Below are positions 1 through 9,640 of a stretch of 64,000 bases of DNA, one piece after another. The first letter of the stretch is position 1. Each line of letters starts with the position of its first letter. Source of the DNA: Erodium maritimum (Eukaryota; Streptophyta; Magnoliopsida; Geraniales; Geraniaceae); contig OY997590.1 in assembly GCA_963921825.1 (NCBI GenBank), positions 50,423,039 through 50,487,038 on the forward strand, read 5' to 3'. Both the position numbers and the translations under genes were made by a program. The notes under the pieces are model-generated. The model was given only the letters and a program-made list of their open reading frames with translations. It was not told where the DNA came from and made no database searches.

Positions 1-321
1 CAGCCCTTTAGACTGCGAATTAAAGACAAAGATTTGGGCAGTGTCTGCAGCTGCGGGCTCAAATCCAAATACGACATAGGTCTCAGAGTTGGGTCCCGTT
101 TTTAGATGAAAAATAGTATCTGAGCAACAATACACACTTATGGTTAATGATATCAAAGAGGCATTTCAAAGTGGAAGAGCAGTGTTGTTGGTCCTCTTAT
201 ACTAGGTTTCATGCCTAGTGTCAGCATTGCCTTGGGACTCTTCTGCTCACTTCTGATTTGCTTTGAACTCCCATTTGCACATATAAATTGAATGCACTTG
301 ACTAGAAATACAAGGAACAAA
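1..321. other. No gene recognised; AT-rich flank
   Basis: I see no open frame of useful length, no transposon protein similarity and no clear repeat structure in this stretch. It could be intergenic DNA or a decayed part of the composite region that follows. Confidence 0.4.
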
Positions 322-343
322 GGAATTCTAATTCCATTGTTTA
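322..343 (+). repeat. 22-bp direct repeat, copy 1
   Basis: This 22-bp segment, starting GGAATTCTAATTCC, is identical to 2466-2487, which lies at the 3' end of the decayed Harbinger transposase frame. The match hints that this copy is a duplicated scrap of the same transposon end, but 22 bp is too short to prove it. Confidence 0.5.
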
Positions 344-360
344 CAACAACTCTTACCCAA

Positions 361-450
361 AGGATTTTTAAAAATCAGTTTTTTTAAAAGTCAGATTTTA
401 TTTAAAAAAATCAGTTGTTTATCTACAAAAAGTGATTTTTGTAGATAAAA
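361..450. repeat. AT-rich AAATCAGTTTTT-type block, left arm
   Basis: The block is built of runs of A and T around the word AAATCAGTT. Its reverse complement resembles 13275-13400, sharing the word order AACAACTGATTTTT, then AAATAAAAT, TGACTTTT and AAAACTGATTTTT. The two blocks therefore form a loose inverted pair around the MYB fragment, the Harbinger relic and the LINE. Simple-sequence convergence is possible, though the order of several non-trivial words argues for shared ancestry. Confidence 0.5.
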
Positions 451-456
451 ATCGGG

Positions 457-645
457 AACTACCTCCACCACCACGGCACCGGCGGCAACCGGATCGCTCT
501 CCCCTCCAAAGCGGGGCTCAAGAGGTGCGGCAAAAGCTGCCGGTTGAGGTGGCTCAACTACCTCCGGCCGGACATCAAGCACAACGCCTTCACCGACGAG
601 GAAGACAACGTTATATGCGCCCTATATTCCTCTCTCGGCAGCAGG
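457..645 (+). pseudogene. R2R3-MYB gene fragment (second half of R2, start of R3)
   Basis: The forward frame reads 63 uninterrupted codons that match an R2R3-MYB DNA-binding domain. It contains [19 protein letters not shown], the R2 hallmark [17 protein letters not shown], and the start of R3 ([19 protein letters not shown]). The wording resembles the RAX/BLIND-like subgroup of plant MYBs. There is no start codon or N-terminal R2 helix, and the third helix of R3 and the activation region are absent. A usually invariant R2 Trp is Arg (NRIAL where NWIAL is normal), so it would not fold as a normal MYB. It stops exactly where the second MYB intron normally lies (GSR, then GCAAGT), while the usual first-intron site is fused without an intron. 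Upstream is AT-rich repeat and downstream is a tandem repeat. Identity as a MYB piece is near certain; the subgroup is a judgement from recall. Confidence 0.9.
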
Positions 646-649
646 CAAG

Positions 650-990
650 TCGCCGGTCTTGTTTTCACTTGACCCGACCATTAGATATCTCGTCGGTCTA
701 GTATTCTCTTGGCCAAGGTATTTTTTTATGTCGGGTTGTTCGTCTAGTTTTTTACATGACCGACGATTAAGTATCTGGCCGGTCTAGTATTTACTTGACC
801 AACAATTTTTTTTATGTTAGGTTGTCGGTCTGATTTCTCACTTGACTAACGATTAGATATCTAGTAGGTCTAGTATTCCTTCGGTCAATGATTTTTCTAT
901 GTCGGATTGTCGGTATAGTTTCTTAGTCCACCAATTATTAGGTATTGTTGATCTAGCATTCACTTGGCTGATTACAAATAAAATTCTGAG
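650..990 (+). repeat. Diverged 86-bp tandem repeat, about 3.8 copies
   Basis: Units begin with variants of CTAGTTTTTTACATGACCGA and contain GGTCTAGTATT and ATGTCGGGTTGTCGGT at fixed spacing of about 86 bp. Copies start near 655, 746, 832 and 917. They differ by many substitutions, so the array is old. It begins immediately after the MYB exon boundary, in the position an intron would take. No coding potential is evident. Confidence 0.7.
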
Positions 991-1249
991 TAGGTGGTTC
1001 AATTGACCGGTCTCTCTAGTGCTCTACTTGACCGGTCAGGTGGTTTATCTGACCGGCCATTAGTAGACAAGCCAAATTGCTGAGGGCTCAACGATTAGGG
1101 ATAACAGCTAATCGTTTGGTCTCCTATGCGGCGACACATGGTCAACTTCTAATCCTCTTTCACCATACACCCCTCCCGATCTTCTCTTTACCACGTTTTG
1201 TCATTATCTTCTCTTATTTTCAATGGATCCATAACTAACTAAGTCTAAA
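991..1249. other. Non-coding spacer with repeated GACCGGTC words
   Basis: The palindrome GACCGGTC or near variants occur three times between about 1005 and 1060, probably as a decayed extension of the preceding tandem array. The rest, up to the Harbinger relic, shows no gene. Confidence 0.4.
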
Positions 1250-2475
1250 ATGGAGAATAAAATTAAAGATAAGTTAACTGAGTGTTTGAAGCAAATTCTC
1301 ATGAACCCCTTGGACGCGATAATCGGGATGTTCAACAGACTTCATCAGAAGCGAGGGCAAAATTCGATGCGGAGGCCGTATAATCTATCTTTCGTAGAAA
1401 TAGGTCATGGGGAAGGATATGCCCACCTCATGACCGACTATTTCTCCACCTCATCGGTGCACGGCAAAAAATAACTTCACCATCAATTCTGAATGCTGAA
1501 GGGATATTTCGTTCACATTATAAAGGCTTTGAAAGAGCACAACCAATACTTCTATTAAGTATTTAATGGACTAGGTAAACTCACTTCTCTCCATCAAAAA
1601 TGTACCGGAGTTATTCATAAAATAGGTTGTAGATCAACAGTTAATTCTATTTACAAGTATTTACACATGACCGAGAGCACGATTTTGGAGTGCGTCTGAA
1701 ATTTCTACTAGGGCGTCATCAATGTATTTGGGCCAACCTACTTACAATGTCCAAACGAAGAAGATGCACACTGGATATTGGAAGTCCACGAATCATGTGA
1801 CTTTTTCAGGATGATATGGAACCTTGACTCAATGCATTTGTAGCTGAAAAATTGTTCGGTGGTATGGAAAGTACAAATCTCAAGGATAGTTCATGGTAAT
1901 GTTGCAACCTAAGACATGTGATATCCCGGCACACGTTTTACAAAGTCGAGAGATCGAATAACGACATCAATGTACTCAATCAGTCAACGTAGTTCACGAA
2001 AGCTATGCAAAGCTTTCAACCATCATGCTATATATATTTATGGTGAATGGTAAATAGTTCACTGCTCCTTATTACTTTATTGATGTTATTTGTCCACAAT
2101 TGGTTTCTTTGCAAAAAAACAATACCATTACCACAACTCTAAGCACAATTTATTTGTTTCAAATTAAGAGCTGGAAATGGAAGATATAGAACAAACATTT
2201 TAGGTTTTACAAACTTGTTTTCACATTCTTATGGACCAAACCAAATGTGGGATTGTGACTCACTCCTCTTAACCATGAATGTGTGTATTATTATCCATAA
2301 CATGACATTTGAGAATGAAAAACGTACATACAAAGGTGTTATTGATCCATTAGAGGATGAGAGGGGACGTTGGTACCAAAGATTCATCGGGTTCATCATT
2401 TATGATGAAGACATGCAAGTTCATCACAATGAGACTGATGCTGGTGTTGGAACTATTGATTTGTTGGAATTCTAA
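1250..2475 (+). pseudogene. Decayed PIF/Harbinger transposase
   Basis: Pieces of a Harbinger DDE nuclease can be read in order across changing frames. First comes an N-terminal part with YFSTSSV near 1440, then the block TESTILECV near 1670 followed by INVFGPTYL. Next is LDSMHL (1823-1840), matching the family's LGSIDCMHW region around the first catalytic Asp. SNNDINVLNQST (1954-1989) matches the hallmark around the second Asp. The C-terminal CIIIHNM block (about 2279-2305) is followed by an acidic tail ending at 2475. Autonomous Harbingers also need a separate Myb/SANT-like protein; none is seen here, and the MYB fragment upstream is of the unrelated R2R3 type. Many stops and frameshifts make this inactive. 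Terminal inverted repeats were not identified with confidence. The DDE assignment is firm, the exact ends are not. Confidence 0.9.
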
Positions 2476-2487
2476 TTCCATTGTTTA
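2466..2487 (+). repeat. 22-bp direct repeat, copy 2
   Basis: Identical to 322-343. It overlaps the last codons of the Harbinger relic (stop at 2473-2475) and the first bases after it. Confidence 0.5.
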
Positions 2488-3154
2488 TCAACTTATGTTT
2501 CTTCCAACGGTCTATGACTAGGATCACATCTCCCTCAATGAGAAAAACTATCACTCATCGGTTTGGAACAATTATTATTAAACTCTTTGTTTATCGTCTT
2601 CCTCTTTTCCTATATCACACGGAGTACTTCATTTACCTTTTTCAAAGGTATGTTTGCAGATAACATGATACATGATTGATCATATAGTGGTATGCATCTA
2701 ATATTACCCGAGAAAGTTAATAACCTTAAATGCTTATGCATGTCAAGTTCCAAAGGACTATTTATCACTACTCGTTTGACTATATGTATGGCCCAATTGG
2801 CTTAGACTGGTACCAAAAATCGATGTAGACCTTTGAGTTGTCCTTTGTAAGAACTCGAATTTTTCGTTCTGATGGAATCTGTTCACGCAAATGAGCGAGT
2901 GTTTCACTTACAGGTCTCTTTTGCTTCTTGAGGATGTCTAACATTTATGTTTCCCTGCTCATACACAAGTTAGAAGGAACAAGCACAATATGTGAATTAT
3001 CTTTATCCATCTAAACATATTTAACAACTTCTGGTAGATGTTTTAGCTCTAACTTATTCGTAAAATTATCCCTATATTTAATTTCCTACAGGTGAGGAAT
3101 TGGGGATCGGTGGAGGAGATGGAGTGAACAAAAAAAAATTGATGTAAAAAAAAG
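2488..3154. other. No gene recognised
   Basis: AT-rich sequence with only short chance frames. Its end (about 3130-3154) is A-rich and forms the left flank of the LINE insertion. Confidence 0.4.
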
Positions 3155-3168
3155 AAATGAAAACTAAT
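3155..3168 (+). repeat. Putative LINE target-site duplication, left copy
   Basis: AAATGAAAACTAAT here pairs with AAATGAAAACTGAT at 13266-13279, directly after the LINE A-tail. Fourteen bases with one mismatch is in the range expected for target-primed insertion, but the A-rich context lowers certainty. Confidence 0.55.
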
Positions 3169-3337
3169 CATTTTCCTAAAAAAAGAAAATACATAGGAGC
3201 GTGAGAAAACTCACTCTATGATCTACTGTAGCTGTTCTTCATTGCTATAGTGAATCTTTATTGTTCTCAAGCTTCACTTCTCGTTTCAGTGGTGTAGTGT
3301 TCTTGTTGGTTATACCTTCGAACCACCATTCACGAGA

Positions 3338-5341
3338 ATGGCTTCTTCTGGTACATTAGGTGCTCCACCTGGATTTGAACATTACAATAACGAGTTTGCA
3401 AGAGAAGGAAGAGCATCAGTGCAGGAAACCAGTTTAGAAGATCGGGTGGTGGAAGACACTTTTCAGAGCCAACAACATTGGGTTTTCGTGCACAATCTTC
3501 CACCACACACCTACTCAGACTGGTTACATAATCTATTTCTTGATGGTGGCGAGATTGTGAAGGTGGAAGCACCTTTGAGACCTAATGCCAGGGGAAAATG
3601 GTTTGGTTTTGTAGGCTTCAAGGAGAAAGAAGCATTTGACAAAGCTATATCGGTGTTTAACGGTTATATACTCAAGGGCTTCAGATTATTTGTGGTGAAA
3701 GCTTGGAGGAGGGATCGATCCAGGGGTTTGAGAGCTCCTAAACAATATTGGAGAAGAAAGGTTACATCACCTATACCTCCACAACACAAACCAGTACTAG
3801 GCCGTGTGGTGATAACTAACAGAGATGTCTTACAAAAGGGTCATCTTGTTCTTCTATATAACAACATCAGTGTGGAGGCAATTGTGGAGGATTTCAGAGC
3901 TGAAAGAGAAGCTGAGATTGTCATTGAAGACTTGGGCAACAGAACTGTTTTGGTTTACTTTCCGGATCTAGAAGTGGAAGTTAAGGCTCTCTCAAATGAA
4001 GGAGCTTGGCTGAGACATTGGATGTTAGTCATCAAGGATAATGCAGACCTCTGTAACAATGGTGGGAAGTTTACTTAGGTGGCAATCCATGGAGTCCCTT
4101 TATTAGGGTGGTGCTCTGAGAACTTTGCTGCAATAATGGAGGAGATTGGTACTTATGTGTGTACACACCCTATTTCTGAGACTGGAATTCATCTAGATGC
4201 AGCCTACATTCTCATTCATTCTCAAGAGTACCTCAAAGTGTATCAGGAAAATTCTCTGGTTTTGGAAGGAAAGAATTACAATGTCATGACTTGTTCCATG
4301 GCTTTATCAGTAGTCCCCTTCATTCAGTTACCAATTATAGTTTCTACTAATGATTCAAGCAATTCTGAGATGGATTCAGAGAACTCCCCCTCTTCATAAT
4401 TCAATGCCACTATATCTCCTGGTACTACTCCCACCACACCAACCACATTGGGAATTAACTTTAGGGTAGTTGTAGAGAATGTGGCACACGGGAATGTCGG
4501 TCTGGTCTCTGACAGACTTTCCTCCCCAAAACTTGTCTCATCTACTAGAGAGGTGGATATTTCATTATTGGCCTCTCAAGCTCGGCTATTGGAGAGTCAC
4601 ACTCCCCTCTCTCTCACTTTCAAAGAAGCACTTGTCTCCTCACATGATAATGCTACGGTGGTTGCAAATACAACACCTTCTATAACATTGCCGGAGAAGA
4701 CTGTTCAGGCCAGTCTTAGGGGAGGAAACATTGACAGAGTAATTTCAAACTCTACAAAGGAAGATGGGACTACATCAGTCTTACAAGGACAAAAGGAGAG
4801 TTGGGAACTGGCCAACATTAATGTGGGAGGGGATTTATCACCATTACTTGCTGAGATGGGGCCTAAAACACAGACTCCAGCCGGAGATAATTCGGTTTTA
4901 GGGGGAAAATCACATTTCAAATCCCCTTCTTTGGAAATTAATCACACTAGTCCTTTGTTAATTAACTCTGGTAATGCTTCCAAACGCAAAAACAAAAGAT
5001 TAGTTACTGTTGTGGCATATAATACTAGGTCAAAAGATAAAGTGCCTCTCCCCAAAATCCTCACTCCTAGGGTTTCTTCTGGGAAAATTGCCAAAAACAC
5101 TACTGAATACAAACAAGGAGGGGTTGGTACATAGTATTATTGTAAAGCACTTGGATTGAAGGCCTATATCTCTGATGATTTGGTTGCACAACTGTTTGAT
5201 AACTTAGAGATCGAGCTCAATCAAGCAGTTGACTTGGACACACACTCTGAAGATGATTATTGTGATCTTGAAGATGGAGAAGAGGTCAACTTTCCTCTGA
5301 ACATCAACTCCATTGCTACTCAGAACCTATCATCTCCATGA
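3338..5341 (+). pseudogene. LINE ORF1 protein with RRM domain
   Basis: One frame runs from ATG at 3338 to TGA at 5339-5341 (667 codons) with three internal stops, at 4076-4078, 4397-4399 and 5132-5134. All parts lie in the same frame, so only substitutions broke it. Residues about 48-123 form an RRM with RNP2-like VFVHNL (49-54) and RNP1-like KWFGFVGF (87-94), followed by a basic stretch. The later part is Ser/Thr-rich with a basic cluster near KRKNKR and ends in an acidic tail. In this LINE group ORF1 binds element RNA in the ribonucleoprotein particle. Its stop overlaps the ORF2 start as ATGA. Family assignment is firm; the role is inferred from the domain. Confidence 0.85.
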
Positions 5342-7993
5342 AGATTCTCTCATGGAACATGAGAGGGGCCACTTCTAGACAGAAGAGAAGGGCCTTACGT
5401 AACGCGTGCTCCAAGCAATCTTTTTCAATGGTACTCATACAGGAAAGTAAGTTGTGTGTCTTACCTATTAATTTCCTACATAGTTGTGGCTTCAGTCAGA
5501 ATTGGGAGATCATCTTTTCTCCTGCTATTGGGAATGCTGGAGGGTTAATCACCATGTGGAACAAGACTATATTTAGGGTGTTAGATTCTCATACTTCTGA
5601 AAGGGTAGTGTATTGGTCTGGTGTGTACATTCCTACTGACTTCAGTATTTCCATTATTAACATTTATGCTCCTTGCAATGTCTCAACCAGAACAGCAATT
5701 TGGGAGGATATCATTCAGACCTTACCTAGATTCTCTGACAATTACTTATTGGCTGGTGATTTTAATGTAATATTGGATCCCTCTGAAAAGTCTAGCTCTA
5801 CTTATTCTACACAAAGCCTCATGTGTTTCAATAATTTTGTTGATGACTTGGGAGTTTTAGATCTTCAGTTGAATGGGGGAAAGTATACCTGGTATGGCCA
5901 TGTATCAGTTGCAACCAGAATTGATAGATTTCTCTTATCCCCACAGATCTTAGCCTCCTTTCCTAATTTAACTCAGAGTTGCCACAAGAGGTGCATGTCT
6001 GATCATAGGCCTATCTCTCTCATTAATCCATTGGTGGATTGGGGCCCTAGACCCTTTAAATTCATTAATGCATGGATCTCCCATCCCTCCTTCCTCAAGG
6101 ACACTAAAGAGTGTTGGGAAAACATTCAGGTTTTGGGGTCTCCTGCTTATTGTTTATGGTTCAAACTTAATTCTCTAAAGGCTTTCTATAGGGATTGGAA
6201 TGTCAGGGTATTTGGCTGGTTGGAAACTGAAATAGAAGCTCTGAGGTTGGAAGTTAATACCATTGATGGCATCATTGATAGAAGAGAGCTATTTACTGGT
6301 GAGATCTGTTGGAGAGCATTACTACAAGCCAGGTTGACACAAAAACTCAAACTCCAATCCAAGATGTGGTGTCAAAAGGCCAGGTTGAAATGGACAAGGG
6401 ATGGAGATAGATGTACAAAATATTTCCATCTCATTGCCAATCTAAATTTCTCTAGAAAAAAAATCTTTGAACTGGTTATAGATGGAGTATCCCTCACCAC
6501 TCCACAGGAGATTAAAGTTGCTGCTCATGATCACTTCTCCAAGAGATTTATCTCTTCCATTCCTAACTGCATTGATCTCTCAGAGTTACCTTTCATTAAG
6601 CTCTCTCTTTTGCAAGCTCAACAATTGGAAGTCCCTTTTACAGAAGAAGAAGTGTTCAAGACCATTCAAGCCTGCAATGGGGAGAAAGCACCTAGCCCTG
6701 ATGGCTTCTCCATGAAATTTTTTCAGAAAACTTGGGACATTGTCAGATTGGATGTCCTTGCTTTCTTGGATCATTTCTTTAAAGGAGGTCCTTTGGGGAG
6801 GGGCATTAACTCTTCCTTCATCACATTGATCCCTAAAAATTATGCCCCTTTGGAATTTGATGAATTCAGACCTATTAGCTTGATCACAAGTGCTTACAAG
6901 ATTATTTCTAAACTTTTGGCTACCAGACTCAAGAAGGTGATGAATCATTTAGTACATGATGTTCAGTCTGGCTTCATAGCTGGAAGACAGATCTTAGGTG
7001 GTGTCTTGATAGCATCTGAACTAATTCATTCCATCAAACACAGTGATAAAGAGGTGATTGTTTTTAAGGTGGACTTTGAGAAGGCCTATGATCATATTAA
7101 CTGGGAGACATTATTGCAATTACTGAAAAACATGGGGTTTGGTGAGCTGTGGATTTCTTGGATGGCAAGTTGTTTAGCAGCCCGATCCTCTGTCTTGATC
7201 AATGGATCTCCTTCTCTAGATTTCAAACTTCAGAGAGGACTAAGAAAAGGGTGTTCTTTATCTCCATTACTGTTTGCATTGGTTGGAGAATGTTTAAATC
7301 AACTTATGAACAAGGGCATTAATTCTGGGATGTTTGAGGGGATCCAATGCAATGGCTTGGGTCCTTCTATATCTCATTTACATTTTGCAGATGACACACT
7401 TATATTTATTGAGGCAGGTCTTCAACAAGCCAGAAATCTTAAACACCTTACTTTGCCTTCAACAAGCCACTGGTTTGAAGATAAATTTTCTGAAATCAAA
7501 AGTTTTGCATCTTAATCCTTGCATTGTTTCAACTGATGAGATCACTGGGATTTTGGGAGCTTCTTCTATGAATTACCTTTTGATTATCTTGGTTTTCAGT
7601 TGGGGATCAATCCCAGGAGATATAAAACTTGGGAACCAGTCATTGAAAGGTTTAAGAAAAAATTGGGACTTTGGCAAGGTAAGCACAGATCCTTTAGGGG
7701 AAGGCTAACTCTCATTAAGTCCTCTTTATCATCACTTCCCCTCTATTACATGTCCCTGTTTAAAGCACCTAAAGGTGTAATTATAGAAATGAAGAAGTGG
7801 CAAAGAAAGTTTCTGTGGAATGGATCCATTTCCAAAAGAGCTCTTCACAAGGTGAGGTGGGATTTGGTGTGTAGACCTAAGATGTTTGGGGGCCTTGGAA
7901 TCAGAGATTTACATTTGATGAACAAGGATTCATTAGCTAGATGGTGGTGGAATTTGCTATAGAAAAGGATTCTCCGTGGAAACAAATACTTTG
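5338..7993 (+). pseudogene. LINE ORF2, endonuclease and reverse transcriptase part
   Basis: ORF2 starts at ATG 5338, inside the ORF1 stop. An apurinic-type endonuclease comes first: SWNMRG with Asn7, QES with Glu36, AGDFNVIL, RIDRFLLS and SDHRPIS. The reverse transcriptase follows with APSPDGF, FRPISLITSAYKIISKLLA, SGFIAGRQI, KVDFEKAYDHINW, GLRKGCSLSP and the catalytic FADD at residues 683-686 (7384-7395). The frame is lost near 7440 (it resumes as LLCLQQATGLKINFLKSKV), again near 7580 (resumes as FKKKLGLWQGKHRSFRGR) and near 7950. A solo LTR interrupts the gene at 7993/11433. The protein would nick target DNA and copy its RNA at the nick; this copy cannot make it. Confidence 0.93.
7989..7993 (+). 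repeat. Target-site duplication CTTTG, left copy
   Basis: CTTTG here and at 11428-11432 bracket the solo LTR. Removing the LTR and one copy joins the LINE ORF2 coding sequence smoothly. Confidence 0.93.
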
Positions 7994-8589
7994 TGTCACG
8001 CCCCAATTTCAGTAAACCGAACTCGGGACGCGAACATTTAAAATAATAAAACATTTAGTTGTCTTTTTCATAAATCACCATTTGTTCAACAAAAATAATA
8101 TTTACAACTTAAAATACGTCCCAACAAGTGGACAAAAGTATGGTATTCGTCGCTAGACTCAAAATAAAACCCAGAAACCCGCTCCTAGCTCTTCAAGCTT
8201 CAAAAGCTCCCCTAGTCCAACCTGCGACCGGTACCTGTAGGAAAAGCAGCTAGGGGTGAGCGTTCGCTCACCACCACGGATAACAGACTGACTACGGCAT
8301 AATTAGCAGACGATCCCGGTAACATCAACAATAGAAACAACACCGGGGAAACTATCCCCAACCCAAGTACTCCGACTGACACACACCCACTGTTACCTTC
8401 CTTGACCAACTCAACACTCTGACACGTATAGTAGACCCGACACAACGATCACGACCTCTTCCAAGAACTCAAGGACCACCACGCAAAACCCAAGATCACA
8501 AGGGATCGTACACCAAACAAGGTCACAAAGGATCGCACACCAAGCAAGATCACAAAGGATCCCATACCAGCTCCCCCGTAACCTCCTCC

Positions 8590-8830
8590 AAAGACACGAA
8601 CACGGATCAGGCTAGCCAAAGAATGCTCATAAACTGCCGAGACTCGAACACGGATCAGGCCAGCCAAAGAATGCTCGTAACCTGCCGAGACCCGGTCATG
8701 GATCAGGCTAGCCAAATAATACTCATAACCTTTCGAGATCCGGACACCGAACAGGCTAGCCAAAGAATGCTCATAACCTGTCGAGACTCGAATTTGGTCA
8801 GGCCAGCCAAAGAATGCTTGTAACCTGCCA
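8590..8830. repeat. 48-bp LTR minisatellite, about 5 copies
   Basis: Units read as variants of AATGCTCATAACCTGCCGAG followed by CGGATCAGGCTAGCCAAAG. The same 48-bp period occurs in inverted orientation in the solo LTR at 40762-41241. Confidence 0.8.
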
Positions 8831-8929
8831 AAATCCACACCACTCCCCGACACGAAGTCGGGTTACTAACCCAGGGCAAACGCAATCACAATCACAAGCA
8901 AAGTTCAACAATAACAACAACACAAGATC

Positions 8930-9640
8930 AACACTCCACCGGCACTCATGGCCACCCAAGACACCAACAGTAAAACACGGACTCAACAACCCCACGGGCA
9001 CTCACGGCCGCCCAAGACACACCAGCCATAACTCATGGGCTCAACAACCCCACGGGCACTCACGGGCACTCAAAACCACCAACAGTAACTCACGGGCAGA
9101 ACAACCCCCACGGGCACTCAAAACCACCAACAGTAACTCACGGGCTCAACAACCCACAGGCACTCACGGCCACTCAAAACCACCAACAGTAACTCACGGG
9201 CTCAACAACCCCCACGGGCACTCACGACCACTCAAAACCACCAATAGTAACTCACGGGCTCAACAAACCACATGCATTCACGGCCTCCCAAGACACACCA
9301 ACAGTAAAGACACGAGTTCAACAACCCCACGGGCACTCATGGCCACCCACGACTCCAACAGTAAAGACACGGGTTCAACAACCCCACGGGCACTCATGGC
9401 CACCCACGACTCCAACAGTAAAGACACGGGTTCAACGACCCTACGGGCACTCATGGCCACCCAAAACACCAAAGGTAAAGACACGGGTTCGACAACCCCA
9501 CGGGCACTCATGGCCACCCAAAACCCCAACAGTAAAGTACGGGCTTTCATAGCCACCCAAAACACAAATAACAACACGGGCTCTCATGGCCACCCAAGAC
9601 TCAACAATAATCGAACGGGCTCTCAAGGCCACCCAAGACA
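8930..9640. repeat. LTR minisatellite of about 50-57 bp, roughly 13 copies
   Basis: Units contain CACGGGCACTCATGGCCACC, CAAGACACCAACAGTAAA and CGGGTTCAACAACC. Unit length varies through the array. It yields a 284-codon His/Thr/Asn-rich frame that I treat as repeat translation and not a gene. Confidence 0.85.

Noticed and set aside
457-645. An active MYB transcription factor gene
   Set aside because: There is no start, no rest of R3 and no C-terminus, and a core Trp is replaced; the flanks are repeats on both sides.
2481-2663. 60-codon frame after the Harbinger relic
   Set aside because: AT-rich, aromatic-rich composition without similarity; best explained as chance.
8590-9640. Possible CRISPR-like array of spaced repeats
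   Set aside because: Whole units repeat without unique spacers, they lie in an LTR, and the sequence is from a plant nuclear genome.
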